Positions 40,992 to 49,260 of a stretch of 64,000 bases of DNA are shown here, in pieces; position 1 is the first letter of the stretch; every line of letters begins with the position of its first letter. The translations under genes were made by a program, and so were the position numbers. The notes beneath the pieces were generated by a model. It saw only the letters and a program-made list of their open reading frames with translations. It was not told the origin of the DNA and made no database searches. This DNA comes from Streptomyces sp. NBC_00377 (GTDB lineage Bacteria; Actinomycetota; Actinomycetes; Streptomycetales; Streptomycetaceae). Location of the stretch: NCBI RefSeq assembly GCF_036075115.1, contig NZ_CP107958.1:620001-684000 (forward strand), written 5' to 3'.

Positions 40992-41663
40992 ATGGCAACC
41001 AGGAGTCGTCGTACCGAGCGACGTGAGGAACCGCTCTCACGGGACCGGATCGTCGAGGCCGCGATCGGGATTCTCGACACGGCGGGCGAGAGCGGACTCA
41101 CGTTCCGCGCACTGGCCGGGCGTCTCGCCACCGGGCCCGGCGCGATCTACTGGCATGTCACGGGCAAGGACGAACTGCTCCACGCCGCCACGGACGCCGT
41201 CGTCACCGCCACGATGACCGTCGGCGCCGCCGGGTCGACACCGCAGGAAACGATCCGCGTCCTCGCCCTCGGCGTGTTCGACGCGATCGACGCCCACCCG
41301 TGGATCGGCACCCAACTCGCCCGCGTCCCCTCGCAGTCACCGATGCTGCGCGTCTTCGAACACCTCGGGCGCCAGGTGCAGGCGCTCGGCGTGCCGCACC
41401 ACGCCCGGTTCACCGCGGCCTCCGCGCTGCTGAACTACATCCTCGGAGTGGGCGGACAGAACGCGGCCAACGCCCGCGTCGTCCAGCCGGACACGGACCG
41501 GACCGAGTTCCTGCGCCGTACGGCCGCCGCCTGGGCCGACCTCGATGCCGACGAGTACGCCTTCACCCGCGACGTCGCGGACCAACTGCGCGACCACGAC
41601 GACCGGACGGAGTTCCTCGCCGGCATCGACCTCATCCTCGCCGGAATCACCGCCGGCCTGTAG
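40992..41663 (+). CDS. TetR-family regulator (TetR_C type)
   Basis: The 223-residue repressor has the DNA-binding segment SRDRIVEAAIGILDTAGESG, LTFRALAGRLATGPGAIYWH and VTGKDELLHAATDAVV, followed by a C-terminal ligand domain of the tetracycline-repressor type (IDAHPWIGTQLARVP, LLNYILGVGGQNAANARVV). ATG at 40992 begins MATRSRRTERREE. The three 17-bp palindromes immediately upstream are its obvious binding sites, so it should repress itself and the divergent TetX-like monooxygenase until an inducer binds. The genetic logic mirrors tetR-tet pairs. Confidence 0.93.
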   Translation: MATRSRRTERREEPLSRDRIVEAAIGILDTAGESGLTFRALAGRLATGPGAIYWHVTGKDELLHAATDAVVTATMTVGAAGSTPQETIRVLALGVFDAIDAHPWIGTQLARVPSQSPMLRVFEHLGRQVQALGVPHHARFTAASALLNYILGVGGQNAANARVVQPDTDRTEFLRRTAAAWADLDADEYAFTRDVADQLRDHDDRTEFLAGIDLILAGITAGL

Positions 41664-41727
41664 CGCTGTCCGCCCCGGGCCGGCCGCTCCGGCGCGTCCA
41701 CCGGGCTGCGGCCCGCCCCGCGGGGCG

Positions 41728-42270
41728 TCACTCGCCGGTCGTCCTGTCCACCAGCGCCGCATACGCCAGTTGCAGGGCGTCCGCACCGGCCAGGGCGGTG
41801 AAGGCGCCCATGGCGGTGCGGGTGGCGCGGGGCCAGAGCAGCTGGCCCGCGGTCAGGGTGGAGACCACCCACACGCTCGTGCAGAACGGACAGGTCACCA
41901 GCTCTGCGAGGGTGTCCTTGCCGTCGTCGGTCCGCGCCTCCTCGTGCAGTTCCGCCGGGCCCTGCGGGCCGACGTAGCGGGTGAACGGGGCCCGGAGCGG
42001 ACTGGTCACCGACGCCTTGCTCAGCAGCCGGCTGATCCGGAAGGCGGCCACCGCCGTCAGCACCACGTCCGAGGGAGCGGGCCGGTCGGGCAGCGGGCGC
42101 CCGCGCAGGCGCACCGCCGACGCCCAGGCCGCCGTGTACGCCCCGAACCCGATCATGGCCGCCGCGTAACCCTCCAGGGGCCGCTCGGGCTCCGCGGAGT
42201 ACGCGCGCTTGGTGCTGCGGAGAAATCCGTGCAGCCGCCGCGCGAAGCGGTTGTCAACTGCCGTGCCCAT
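41728..42270 (-). CDS. DUF1360 membrane protein
   Basis: The 180-residue protein has YAAAMIGFGAYTAAWASAVR, DVVLTAVAAFRISRLLSKAS, the invariant LVTCPFCTSVWVVSTLTAGQ and a final hydrophobic helix. This is the DUF1360 pattern, known in Bacillus sporulation/coat proteins and widespread in actinobacteria with no settled function. ATG at 42270 has GGGAG with a 6-nt spacer and lies 17 nt inside the end of the Rieske gene, so the two are one operon. The CPFC motif could be a redox or metal site linked to the Rieske partner; that is inference. Confidence 0.88.
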   Translation of the reverse strand: MGTAVDNRFARRLHGFLRSTKRAYSAEPERPLEGYAAAMIGFGAYTAAWASAVRLRGRPLPDRPAPSDVVLTAVAAFRISRLLSKASVTSPLRAPFTRYVGPQGPAELHEEARTDDGKDTLAELVTCPFCTSVWVVSTLTAGQLLWPRATRTAMGAFTALAGADALQLAYAALVDRTTGE

Positions 42271-43219
42271 GCACCGCTCCCGTCCCGCTCGTCCACCGGT
42301 CAGTCCCGTCACCGCTCTCCTGTTCCGCCTCGTCCCGGCCGGGCAGACGCACCTCGACACGTCCGTCCACGATCCGCGTCTCGAAGGCCGGTTGGGGCGC
42401 TGTCGCGGGGCCGCGGACGTTCCAGCCGTCCGAGAGCCGGAAGACGCTGCCGTGCCAGGGACACTCGACACAGCCGTCCGAGACCGTCCCCTCGGAGAGG
42501 GGTCCCGCGAGATGGCTGCACCGGTCGGCCAGCGCGTGGATCGTCCCGCCCGGTTCCCGCACCACCACGAGCGGCACATCGTCCACGCTGCGCCGTACGG
42601 CCTCGCCGACCGGGAAGTCGGCCACGCTGCCGATACGGTGCCAGCCCTCGGTGACGACGTGCGGGACCTCTTCCGCGTGGTTGGCCCCGGCAGCCTGCCG
42701 GTAGGCCATGTGGCCGCCCAGCATGCCGCCGGCCCCGACCACCGTCAGTCCCAGGAACCCGAGCGTGCGGCCCGCTGCCGTACGCCCCTTGATCCGGCAG
42801 GCCAGCGAGGCCGCGTAGAGGCCGACGGCCGCCGTGTTGGCCAGGGCGTGCACCAGCCCCACGCGTTGCTGCTCGTGGTGCAGTTCCGCCCAGTCGACCG
42901 CCCCGGTCAGCGCCGCCGGGGCCGCTGCGGCCAGCCCCACGCCGACCAGGAGGCCCGCCTCACGCGAGCGGCCGGGAAGCGCGTCGAGCACCGCCGCGGA
43001 CAGCCAGCTGCCGATCGGGACCTGCACCAACAGCGGGTGCACCGGGTGTCCCAGCCACCTGCCGTGCAGGACGTCCCGGCCGCGTCCCAGCGGCAGGGAC
43101 CGTACGCCCGTGCTGAGCGTGTCGATCACTTTGTCCGCCCGCGGCTCCCGCTCGAGGCGATCGAGCAGCCACAGGGCCCGGTTCTGCTTCGTCCGGCGAC
43201 GAGGAGACGTTGTACTCAT
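42254..43219 (-). CDS. DUF2231 membrane domain fused to a Rieske [2Fe-2S] domain
   Basis: The 321-residue protein begins with a soluble segment (RADKVIDTLSTGVRSLPLGR), then GHPVHPLLVQVPIGSWLSAA, the DUF2231 signature, with four transmembrane helices, and a periplasm- or cytosol-facing Rieske domain. The Rieske ligands are visible as CSHLAGPLSEG and CVECPWHGSVF (Cys-x-His and Cys-x2-His). Domain order suggests a membrane redox protein passing electrons to or from the [2Fe-2S] centre; the partner is unknown. ATG at 43219 has a weak ribosome site. It overlaps the downstream DUF1360 gene. Confidence 0.9.
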   Translation of the reverse strand: MSTTSPRRRTKQNRALWLLDRLEREPRADKVIDTLSTGVRSLPLGRGRDVLHGRWLGHPVHPLLVQVPIGSWLSAAVLDALPGRSREAGLLVGVGLAAAAPAALTGAVDWAELHHEQQRVGLVHALANTAAVGLYAASLACRIKGRTAAGRTLGFLGLTVVGAGGMLGGHMAYRQAAGANHAEEVPHVVTEGWHRIGSVADFPVGEAVRRSVDDVPLVVVREPGGTIHALADRCSHLAGPLSEGTVSDGCVECPWHGSVFRLSDGWNVRGPATAPQPAFETRIVDGRVEVRLPGRDEAEQESGDGTDRWTSGTGAVHGHGS

Positions 43220-43433
43220 GCGCAGCCGGGTCCCCACCAGGACGGCACGGCAAACGGACGGGCGGTCGCCCGCGGCGGTCTCTCCTCCGCACCCCGGTGT
43301 CGAGTCGGGAGCCGCGAAACATGACGCCGGGCCGGTCGCCGCGCTCATGGACCGCACCGAGGACGCCGTCCGCAAGGCGAGGGGCGAGGACCGCTGACAA
43401 AAGCGGAAGGAACCGGACAGAAGGCACCGGCGG
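43220..43433. other. Intergenic region between decarboxylase and Rieske genes
   Basis: A 59-codon plus-strand ORF (43218-43397) ends MDRTEDAVRKARGEDR but has no ribosome site and starts on the opposite strand of the Rieske start codon. I do not call it a gene. Confidence 0.3.
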
Positions 43434-43475
43434 GCGGACGGCGGCCGGCCACCTACCGGCCGGACCGCCGTCCGC
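43434..43475 (-). terminator. GC-rich hairpin after the decarboxylase gene
   Basis: GCGGACGGCGGCCGG (43434-43448) pairs with 43456-43475 with a small bulge, forming a stem of about 15 bp 29 bp beyond the decarboxylase stop. Confidence 0.65.
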
Positions 43476-43503
43476 TCACGGGTTCTCGCGGGTTCCCGCG
43501 GGT

Positions 43504-44964
43504 TCAGCGTCGCACCACCCGCAGCGTCCGCAGGGACGGGTCGGCCGCGTCCGGGATCAGGACGCCGTGCTCGACGCCGCTGCGCAGATAGTCGAGGACC
43601 TCGTCGGTGATCACCTCTCCCGGGGCGATCACCGGCACTCCGGGCGGGTACGGGCTGATCATCTCCGCGGCGATCCGGCCCGCCGCGCGTTCGGCGGGTA
43701 CGTGGTCGGCCTCGGCGAAGAACGCCTCGCGCGGCAGCATGGCCTGTTCCAGCTCCAGGGTGGAGGGCGCCGGCAGGTGGACCGGCGTCTGCCGTTCGAT
43801 GGAGTCGGCGCCCTCGACGAGGGCACGCAGGGCGTCCAGCAGGACCTTCTCGGTCTCGTCGTCGTCGGCGCACGTGATGGAGGCGCTGATGCGGCAGCTG
43901 TCGGAGCCTCCGAGGTCGACGTGCCGATGGGCGCGCAGCCACTCGGCCGCCTGCATACCGGTGATGCCGAGTCCGCGTACGTCGATCACGATCTTCAGGG
44001 GGTCGAAGGACGCGGCGAAACCCTCGTCGACGATCTCCTGGCCCATCGGCCTGAGGCCGGACAGCTCGTCGGCCGCGGTACGGATCCGTTCCGCGCGGTG
44101 CAGCGCCTCCTCCAGGAGGCCGTACCCCTGTTCGACCATCTGCCGGCGCCAGCCGTCCATCGTCGCGTACACGAGGGACGAGGCGCTGGTGGTGCCGAGC
44201 AGGTCCTCCCGCTGTTTGAGGACCTCGGGCGACACCCGGTCGTACTGGAGGTGGAAGACGGAGCTCTGCTCGACGGCGCCACCCATTTTGTGGACGCTGG
44301 TGACCACCAGGTCGGCCTCGGCGTCCATGCCCCAGGGAGGCAATCGGGGATGGAACGGCAGCACCGCGCCCCACGCCTCGTCGACGATCAGGGGGACGTC
44401 GTACTCGTGACACACCCGGGCCACGCCCCGGATGTCGGCGCAGGTGCCCCAGTCCGTGGGCGTGATCAGCAGCATGCCCTTGGCGTCCGGGTGCTCCCGC
44501 AGCCGCCGGCGCACGTCGTCGGGCTCCGGCGGGTGGGCGATGTGCCGCTCGGTGTCGAACTTGGGATGCACCCAGATCGGTTCTACGCCGTTGACGATGA
44601 CGGCCGCGATGACCGTCTTGTGCGCGTTGCGGGACAGCAGCAGCTTCTCGCCGGGGCCGGCCACCGCCAGCATGGCCGTCTTCACCGACAGGGAGCTGCC
44701 GCAGGTCGAGAAGAACGCGTGCTCGGCGCCGACGGCGTCCGCCATCAGCTCCTGGGCCTGGCTCAGCACGCCCTGGGACTGGCGGCGGTCGTCCAGCCCG
44801 TTGAGGGAGAGGACGTCCGAGCGGAACACGTCCATCCCGACGATCTCCGCGACCCTCGGGTCCGCACCGCGGCCCTGCTTGTGCCCGGGCGGACCGTAGG
44901 CGATGTCGCCACGGCGCCGGAACTCCTGCAACGCCTCCAACACGGGTACCCGTGAGTGATCCAT
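43504..44964 (-). CDS. PLP-dependent Orn/Lys/Arg-type decarboxylase
   Basis: The 486-residue enzyme is the fold-I basic-amino-acid decarboxylase type: RRGDIAYGPPGHKQGRGADP at the start, HAFFSTCGSSLSVKTAMLAV, IVDEAWGAVLPFHPRLPPWG, PLP-lysine Lys226 in VVTSVHKMGGA, and ISPYPPGVPVIAPGEVITDE near the end. It lacks the N-terminal wing domain of the large E. coli enzymes, as do SpeA/Cad-like enzymes of Gram-positives. The product is probably cadaverine, agmatine or putrescine; the substrate is not certain. ATG at 44964 has GGGGAG with a 6-nt spacer. It is flanked by hairpin terminators on both sides and stands alone. Confidence 0.9.
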   Translation of the reverse strand: MDHSRVPVLEALQEFRRRGDIAYGPPGHKQGRGADPRVAEIVGMDVFRSDVLSLNGLDDRRQSQGVLSQAQELMADAVGAEHAFFSTCGSSLSVKTAMLAVAGPGEKLLLSRNAHKTVIAAVIVNGVEPIWVHPKFDTERHIAHPPEPDDVRRRLREHPDAKGMLLITPTDWGTCADIRGVARVCHEYDVPLIVDEAWGAVLPFHPRLPPWGMDAEADLVVTSVHKMGGAVEQSSVFHLQYDRVSPEVLKQREDLLGTTSASSLVYATMDGWRRQMVEQGYGLLEEALHRAERIRTAADELSGLRPMGQEIVDEGFAASFDPLKIVIDVRGLGITGMQAAEWLRAHRHVDLGGSDSCRISASITCADDDETEKVLLDALRALVEGADSIERQTPVHLPAPSTLELEQAMLPREAFFAEADHVPAERAAGRIAAEMISPYPPGVPVIAPGEVITDEVLDYLRSGVEHGVLIPDAADPSLRTLRVVRR

Positions 44965-45119
44965 CGTCTTCTCCCCAGTAAGCCCCCGGGAACGGCGGCG
45001 CATGCCTGCTTCGAACGCGGACCGGGTGCACCGCCGACGGACGGCGAAACTCCGGGGCGGGCAGGGGACCCCGGGTGGGACGGGGTGCCGTGTCGCCTGC
45101 CGTGCCGGTCACGGACAGG

Positions 45120-45142
45120 CCCCTGCCGGTCACCGGCAGGGG
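45120..45142 (-). terminator. Terminator of the ligase-amidotransferase-peptidase operon
   Basis: CCCCTGCCGG (45120-45129) and CCGGCAGGGG (45133-45142) form a perfect 10-bp stem with a 3-nt loop, 16 bp beyond the peptidase stop. Confidence 0.8.
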
Positions 45143-45158
45143 ACCGTGAGGAGTCGGG

Positions 45159-47378
45159 TCAGGCGGTCAGGTGGCGTTGCAGCCAGTCCGCGGCGGCCCG
45201 GCGGAACAGCCGCCGGTTGTCCGCGCGCAGGAAGTCGTGGCCTTCGTCGCGCAGGGTGAGCAGCTCCGCCGGGATGCCGCGGTCGCGGGCCGCCCGTACG
45301 AACTGCTCGGACTCCCCCGGCGGCACGTTGGTGTCGTGTTCGCCGTGGACGGCGAGCAGGGGGACGCGCAGGGCGTCGATGCGGGTCATCGGCGAGAGCG
45401 CGCGCAGCAGTTCCCGGTCGCGCTCGGGGTGGCCGTACTTGTGGGCCGCCGACTCCGCGAGCCAGGGCTCCGTGCCGGCGAAGAAGGTCGCGAAGTCCGA
45501 CATGCCGCAGACGGCGACGCCGGTGCGGAACAGGTCCGGGTGGTGCACGAGGGAGGCGAAGGTCAGGTAGCCGCCGTACGAGCGCCCCATGACCGCCAGC
45601 CGGGTCGGGTCGGCGGGTCCCGCGGCCACCGCGTGCGCGGCGCAGTCGGCGACGTCGTCCAGCGCTGCGAAGCGGCCTGTACCCAGGTCGGCGTCGACGA
45701 ACGACCTGCCGTGCCCCGAGGAGCCTCGGACGTCGGGGGCGAAGACGTCCAGTCCGCGCCCGGTCAGCTCGTGGTACAGCGGGCTGAAGATCGGGCGTTC
45801 CTGCTCCTCCGGACCACCGTGCAGGTGGATCACACAGGGTGCCGGGGCACCGGGGGGCCGGCCCGGGGCCCTGTAGTACCAGCCGCTCAGGGGCAGCCCG
45901 TCCCGCGCCGTCAGGCGCAGGAGGACGGGGCGCACGGGCGGGCGGCCCGGTCCGACGGCGTCCTCGTCGCGGGACGACCAGGGGGTGCGCCGCAGGGACA
46001 CGCCGTCGAAGGCGGACCAGACTCCGGGCCGGCGCTGGGAACCGGACAGCGCCGACAGCAGTCCCCGCGGTCCGGCCGCCTCGACGCGGGTGACGACCTC
46101 GTGGGGCAGACGCACGTGTGTCGTCGGCAGCGGCCCGTGGGGTGCCCGGCGGGCGGGCGGGATCTCGGCGAGTTCCAGCCGGCTCGCGCCCCGTTCGTTC
46201 CAGGACAGGGCGGCGGTGTGGCCGTCGCGCGAGAACGCGAGGAGGTCGAGGTCGCTGTCCTGCCGTTCCGTCACGACGGACCGGCCGTGCGGTCGGCCGT
46301 CGGCGCCGAGGGCGACGGCCACGAGCGCCGCGTACTCGCGGTCGGCGTCGCTGCGCAGCCAGAGCGTCCGCCCGTCGGGCGAGAACCGGCCGATCCACGG
46401 GTCGCCGTCGGCGACCGGCAGGGTGCACGTCGTCGCCGAGTCGGCGGTGCGGCGGACGACCGCCTCCCGCCGTCCGCGCGGCCCCCGGCGCAGCAGGACG
46501 AGCCGGCCGTCGCGACTGATGTCGCACACCCGGAGGGTGGCGGCGTGCGTCTCCGTGGCCAGCAGTACGGGGGACGCCGGACCGTCCGGATCGATCAGGT
46601 ACGCCGACAGGCCGCCGTCGGACCGGACCGACGGCACCTCGGGTGCCAGGGCGTCGACCGAGGTCACGGCCCGTCCCGACGTCTTCACGCTCTCGTACGG
46701 GATCCCGCCCAGGAGCGTCGCCCGGCCGCCCCGGTCGGCCCAGTTGACGGGCGGGGCGGTGTCGGCGCGCGCCGGCCCCGCACCGTCGGTGAGCGGGCGG
46801 GCGGGCGGAGCGGCGAGCGTGACGGCGACGGCCGAGCCGTCGTGCGCCCAGCAGCCCAGGTAGGCGGTATGGCCCGGGTCGGCGCCGGCCAGGACGCGGC
46901 GGCCGGTGCCGTCGGGTCGTACGCACATCACCCGGGTGTGCTCGCCGCCGCCCGGCGCCGTGGTGTAGGCGATCCAGCGGCCGTCCGGTGACCAGGACAC
47001 CTCTTTCACCGGGTCCGGCAGGGAGTCGAGGAGGTGCACCTCGTCCCCGTCCACGGGTCCGGCCCACAGCTGGGGGACACCTCCCCGGTCGCAGATGAAG
47101 GCCGCCTCGGTGCCGTCGGCACTGGCTGAGGGATACCAGCAGCCGTGGGAGCGCAGTCGCGTCACGGCGTCCCGCGGACCGCTCGCCTCGGGCAGGAGGA
47201 CGGGGGCCGGGGCGGCGGCCGGAGCGGCGCCCCGCCCCTCCGCCGGGCGCCCGTCCGCCGGCCTGCCCTCCGGGGCCGCAGGGGCGACCGGCGCACCGGC
47301 TGTCCCGGTGCGGGCGACGACGGACGGCGAGCCGAAGACCGCGCCGGTCAGGGCCCCCGGCGTGCTTTCCTCGGTCAC
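45159..47378 (-). CDS. S9-family (prolyl-oligopeptidase-like) serine peptidase
   Basis: The 739-residue cytosolic protein has an Ala/Pro-rich N-terminus, a beta-propeller (WSPDGRWIAYTTAPGGGEHT; FSPDGRTLWLRSDADREYAA) and a C-terminal alpha/beta-hydrolase domain with nucleophile Ser near 599 in VMGRSYGGYLTFAS, Asp near 680 in HGEHDTNVPPGESEQ and His near 712 in DEGHDF. It would cleave short peptides or acylated amino acids. GTG at 47378 overlaps the stop of the amidotransferase gene (GTGA), so the peptidase is coupled to it. Peptidase genes also accompany NAGGN operons in pseudomonads, which supports a role in turnover of the operon's product. Confidence 0.9.
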   Translation of the reverse strand: MTEESTPGALTGAVFGSPSVVARTGTAGAPVAPAAPEGRPADGRPAEGRGAAPAAAPAPVLLPEASGPRDAVTRLRSHGCWYPSASADGTEAAFICDRGGVPQLWAGPVDGDEVHLLDSLPDPVKEVSWSPDGRWIAYTTAPGGGEHTRVMCVRPDGTGRRVLAGADPGHTAYLGCWAHDGSAVAVTLAAPPARPLTDGAGPARADTAPPVNWADRGGRATLLGGIPYESVKTSGRAVTSVDALAPEVPSVRSDGGLSAYLIDPDGPASPVLLATETHAATLRVCDISRDGRLVLLRRGPRGRREAVVRRTADSATTCTLPVADGDPWIGRFSPDGRTLWLRSDADREYAALVAVALGADGRPHGRSVVTERQDSDLDLLAFSRDGHTAALSWNERGASRLELAEIPPARRAPHGPLPTTHVRLPHEVVTRVEAAGPRGLLSALSGSQRRPGVWSAFDGVSLRRTPWSSRDEDAVGPGRPPVRPVLLRLTARDGLPLSGWYYRAPGRPPGAPAPCVIHLHGGPEEQERPIFSPLYHELTGRGLDVFAPDVRGSSGHGRSFVDADLGTGRFAALDDVADCAAHAVAAGPADPTRLAVMGRSYGGYLTFASLVHHPDLFRTGVAVCGMSDFATFFAGTEPWLAESAAHKYGHPERDRELLRALSPMTRIDALRVPLLAVHGEHDTNVPPGESEQFVRAARDRGIPAELLTLRDEGHDFLRADNRRLFRRAAADWLQRHLTA

Positions 47379-49159
47379 GTGATTCCGTGCGTCTGAAGCC
47401 ATATCTCCAGCAACGCTACCTGCCACAGGGCGTTCGCTCCGCGTTTGGTGCGGTGCTCGTCGGGCGCCTCGAGGAGCTCGGTCACGTAGGACTCCTGGAA
47501 GAGGCCGCGCTGCCTCGCCTCGGGCGCTTCGAGCGCCTCGCTCACCCGCTTCAGGACGGGGCCCGCCATGTGCCTGATCGCCGGGACCGGGAAGTAGCCC
47601 TTCCGGCGGTCGACGACGTCCAGGGGCAGCAGCTGACGGCCCGCCGCCTTCAGCACGCCCTTGCCGCCGTCGGCCAGTTTGAGTTCCGGCGGACAGGCCG
47701 CGGCCAGTTCGACGAGTTCGTGGTCGAGGAACGGCACCCGGGCCTCCAGCCCCCAGGCCATGGTCATGTTGTCGACCCGCTTGACCGGGTCGTCGACGAG
47801 CATGACGTGCGTGTCCAGGCGCAGCGCCGCGTCCAGGGCCGTCTCGGCGCCCGGGACCGCCATGTGGTCCCGGACGAAGCGGCCCGAGACGTCTTCGTGG
47901 GGCAGCATCCCCGGGTCCAGGACCCGGGCCAGGTCGGCGTGCGGCCGGTCGAAGTAGGTGTCGGCGTAGCGCTCGGCCGCGTCGGCGCGGGCGACCTCGG
48001 CGAGCTGCGGGTACCAGTGGTACCCGGCGAGCACCTCGTCGGCGCCCTGTCCGCTCTGGACGACCTTGACCTCCTTGGACACCTGCTCGGACAGCAGATA
48101 GAAGGCGACCACGTCGTGGCTGGTCATCGGCTCGCTCATCGCCTCGACGGCACCGTCCAGGGCTGTCGACACCTGGTCGGAGGGAACCATCAGGCGACGG
48201 TGGTCGGTGCCGAACTCCCGGGCCACCAGATCCGAGTAGCGGAACTCGTCGCCCGCCTCTCCGCCCTCGGACTCGAACCCCACGCTGAACGTCATCAGGT
48301 CCCGCTGCCCCTCCTGGGCCAGCAGCGCGACGATCAGACTGGAGTCCAGGCCGCCGGAGAGCAGGACGCCGACCTGGACGTCGGAGACCATCCGCCGGCG
48401 TACGGCGGTGCGCAGCGCCCCCTGCATCGCGTCCCGCCAGTCGTGCGCGTCCATGTCCGTGTGCTCGGCCCTGCGCGTGTACGACGGCTGCCAGTAGTGG
48501 TGGTCGCGGTGGGTGCCGTCCGGTTCGACGACCCGCACGGTGGCCGGCGGCAGCTTGCGCACACCGTTCAGGACGGTGCGCGGGGCGGCGACCGTGGCGT
48601 GCCAGCTCATGTACTGGTGGACGGCCACCGGATCCAGTGAGGTGTCCACGTCGCCGGCGGCGAGGAGTGCGGGCAGGGTGGACGCGAACCGGAGCCGGCC
48701 CGGCGTCCGGGCCAGGTACAGGGGCTTGATGCCGAGCCGGTCACGCCCCAGCACGACCCGCCCGGTCCGGTGCTCGACGAGGGCGAAGGCGAACATGCCG
48801 TGGAAGTGCTCCACACAGGCGGTACCCCACTGCTGGTAGGCCTTCAGCACGACCTCGGTGTCGGAGGTCGAGGCGAACCGGTGACCCAGGGCCCGCAGCT
48901 CCTCACGCAGCTCCTGGTAGTTGTACACACAGCCGTTGAAGACTCCGGTGATCCCCGCGCGGGAGTCCGTCATCGGCTGAGCGCCGAGGTCCGACAGGTC
49001 GATGATCTTCAGGCGCCGGTGCCCCAGCGCCACCGCCCCGCGCGTCCAGATGCCCTCACCGTCGGGGCCGCGGGCGGCGAGCCGCTCGCTCATGCGCTCG
49101 ACGGCCGCGAGGTCGGGTCGGCCACCGTCGAAGCGGATCTCACCGCTCAGACCACACAT
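47375..49159 (-). CDS. N-acetylglutaminylglutamine amidotransferase (AsnB-like)
   Basis: The 594-residue class II glutamine amidotransferase has the N-terminal nucleophile Cys2 (MCGLSGEIRFDGG) and a synthetase domain with the PPi loop VLLSGGLDSSLIVALL. Stretches such as AMSEPMTSHDVVAFYLLSEQ, VVQSGQGADEVLAGYHWYPQ and LVDDPVKRVDNMTMAWGLEA match the amidotransferase of the NAGGN osmolyte pathway better than asparagine synthetase, from my memory of those sequences. It would amidate the C-terminal Glu of a dipeptide. ATG at 49159 has AAAGGAGG with a 9-nt spacer. It sits between a GCS2-type ligase and an S9 peptidase. The usual GNAT/ATP-grasp NAGGN synthetase is not seen here. Confidence 0.85.
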   Translation of the reverse strand: MCGLSGEIRFDGGRPDLAAVERMSERLAARGPDGEGIWTRGAVALGHRRLKIIDLSDLGAQPMTDSRAGITGVFNGCVYNYQELREELRALGHRFASTSDTEVVLKAYQQWGTACVEHFHGMFAFALVEHRTGRVVLGRDRLGIKPLYLARTPGRLRFASTLPALLAAGDVDTSLDPVAVHQYMSWHATVAAPRTVLNGVRKLPPATVRVVEPDGTHRDHHYWQPSYTRRAEHTDMDAHDWRDAMQGALRTAVRRRMVSDVQVGVLLSGGLDSSLIVALLAQEGQRDLMTFSVGFESEGGEAGDEFRYSDLVAREFGTDHRRLMVPSDQVSTALDGAVEAMSEPMTSHDVVAFYLLSEQVSKEVKVVQSGQGADEVLAGYHWYPQLAEVARADAAERYADTYFDRPHADLARVLDPGMLPHEDVSGRFVRDHMAVPGAETALDAALRLDTHVMLVDDPVKRVDNMTMAWGLEARVPFLDHELVELAAACPPELKLADGGKGVLKAAGRQLLPLDVVDRRKGYFPVPAIRHMAGPVLKRVSEALEAPEARQRGLFQESYVTELLEAPDEHRTKRGANALWQVALLEIWLQTHGIT

Positions 49160-49260
49160 GTCGTGCCGCCTCCTTTTCGTTCGTCGTGGGCCGGGCACCG
49201 GGGCGTGGGTGCCGGGTCACCGGCGTGGGTGCAGTGGGGGTCGTCGGTGTGCATCGCGAG

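Noticed and set aside
43218..43397. 59-codon plus-strand ORF ending MDRTEDAVRKARGEDR
   Set aside because: No ribosome site, low-complexity N-terminus, and its start lies opposite the Rieske gene start; not supported as a gene.
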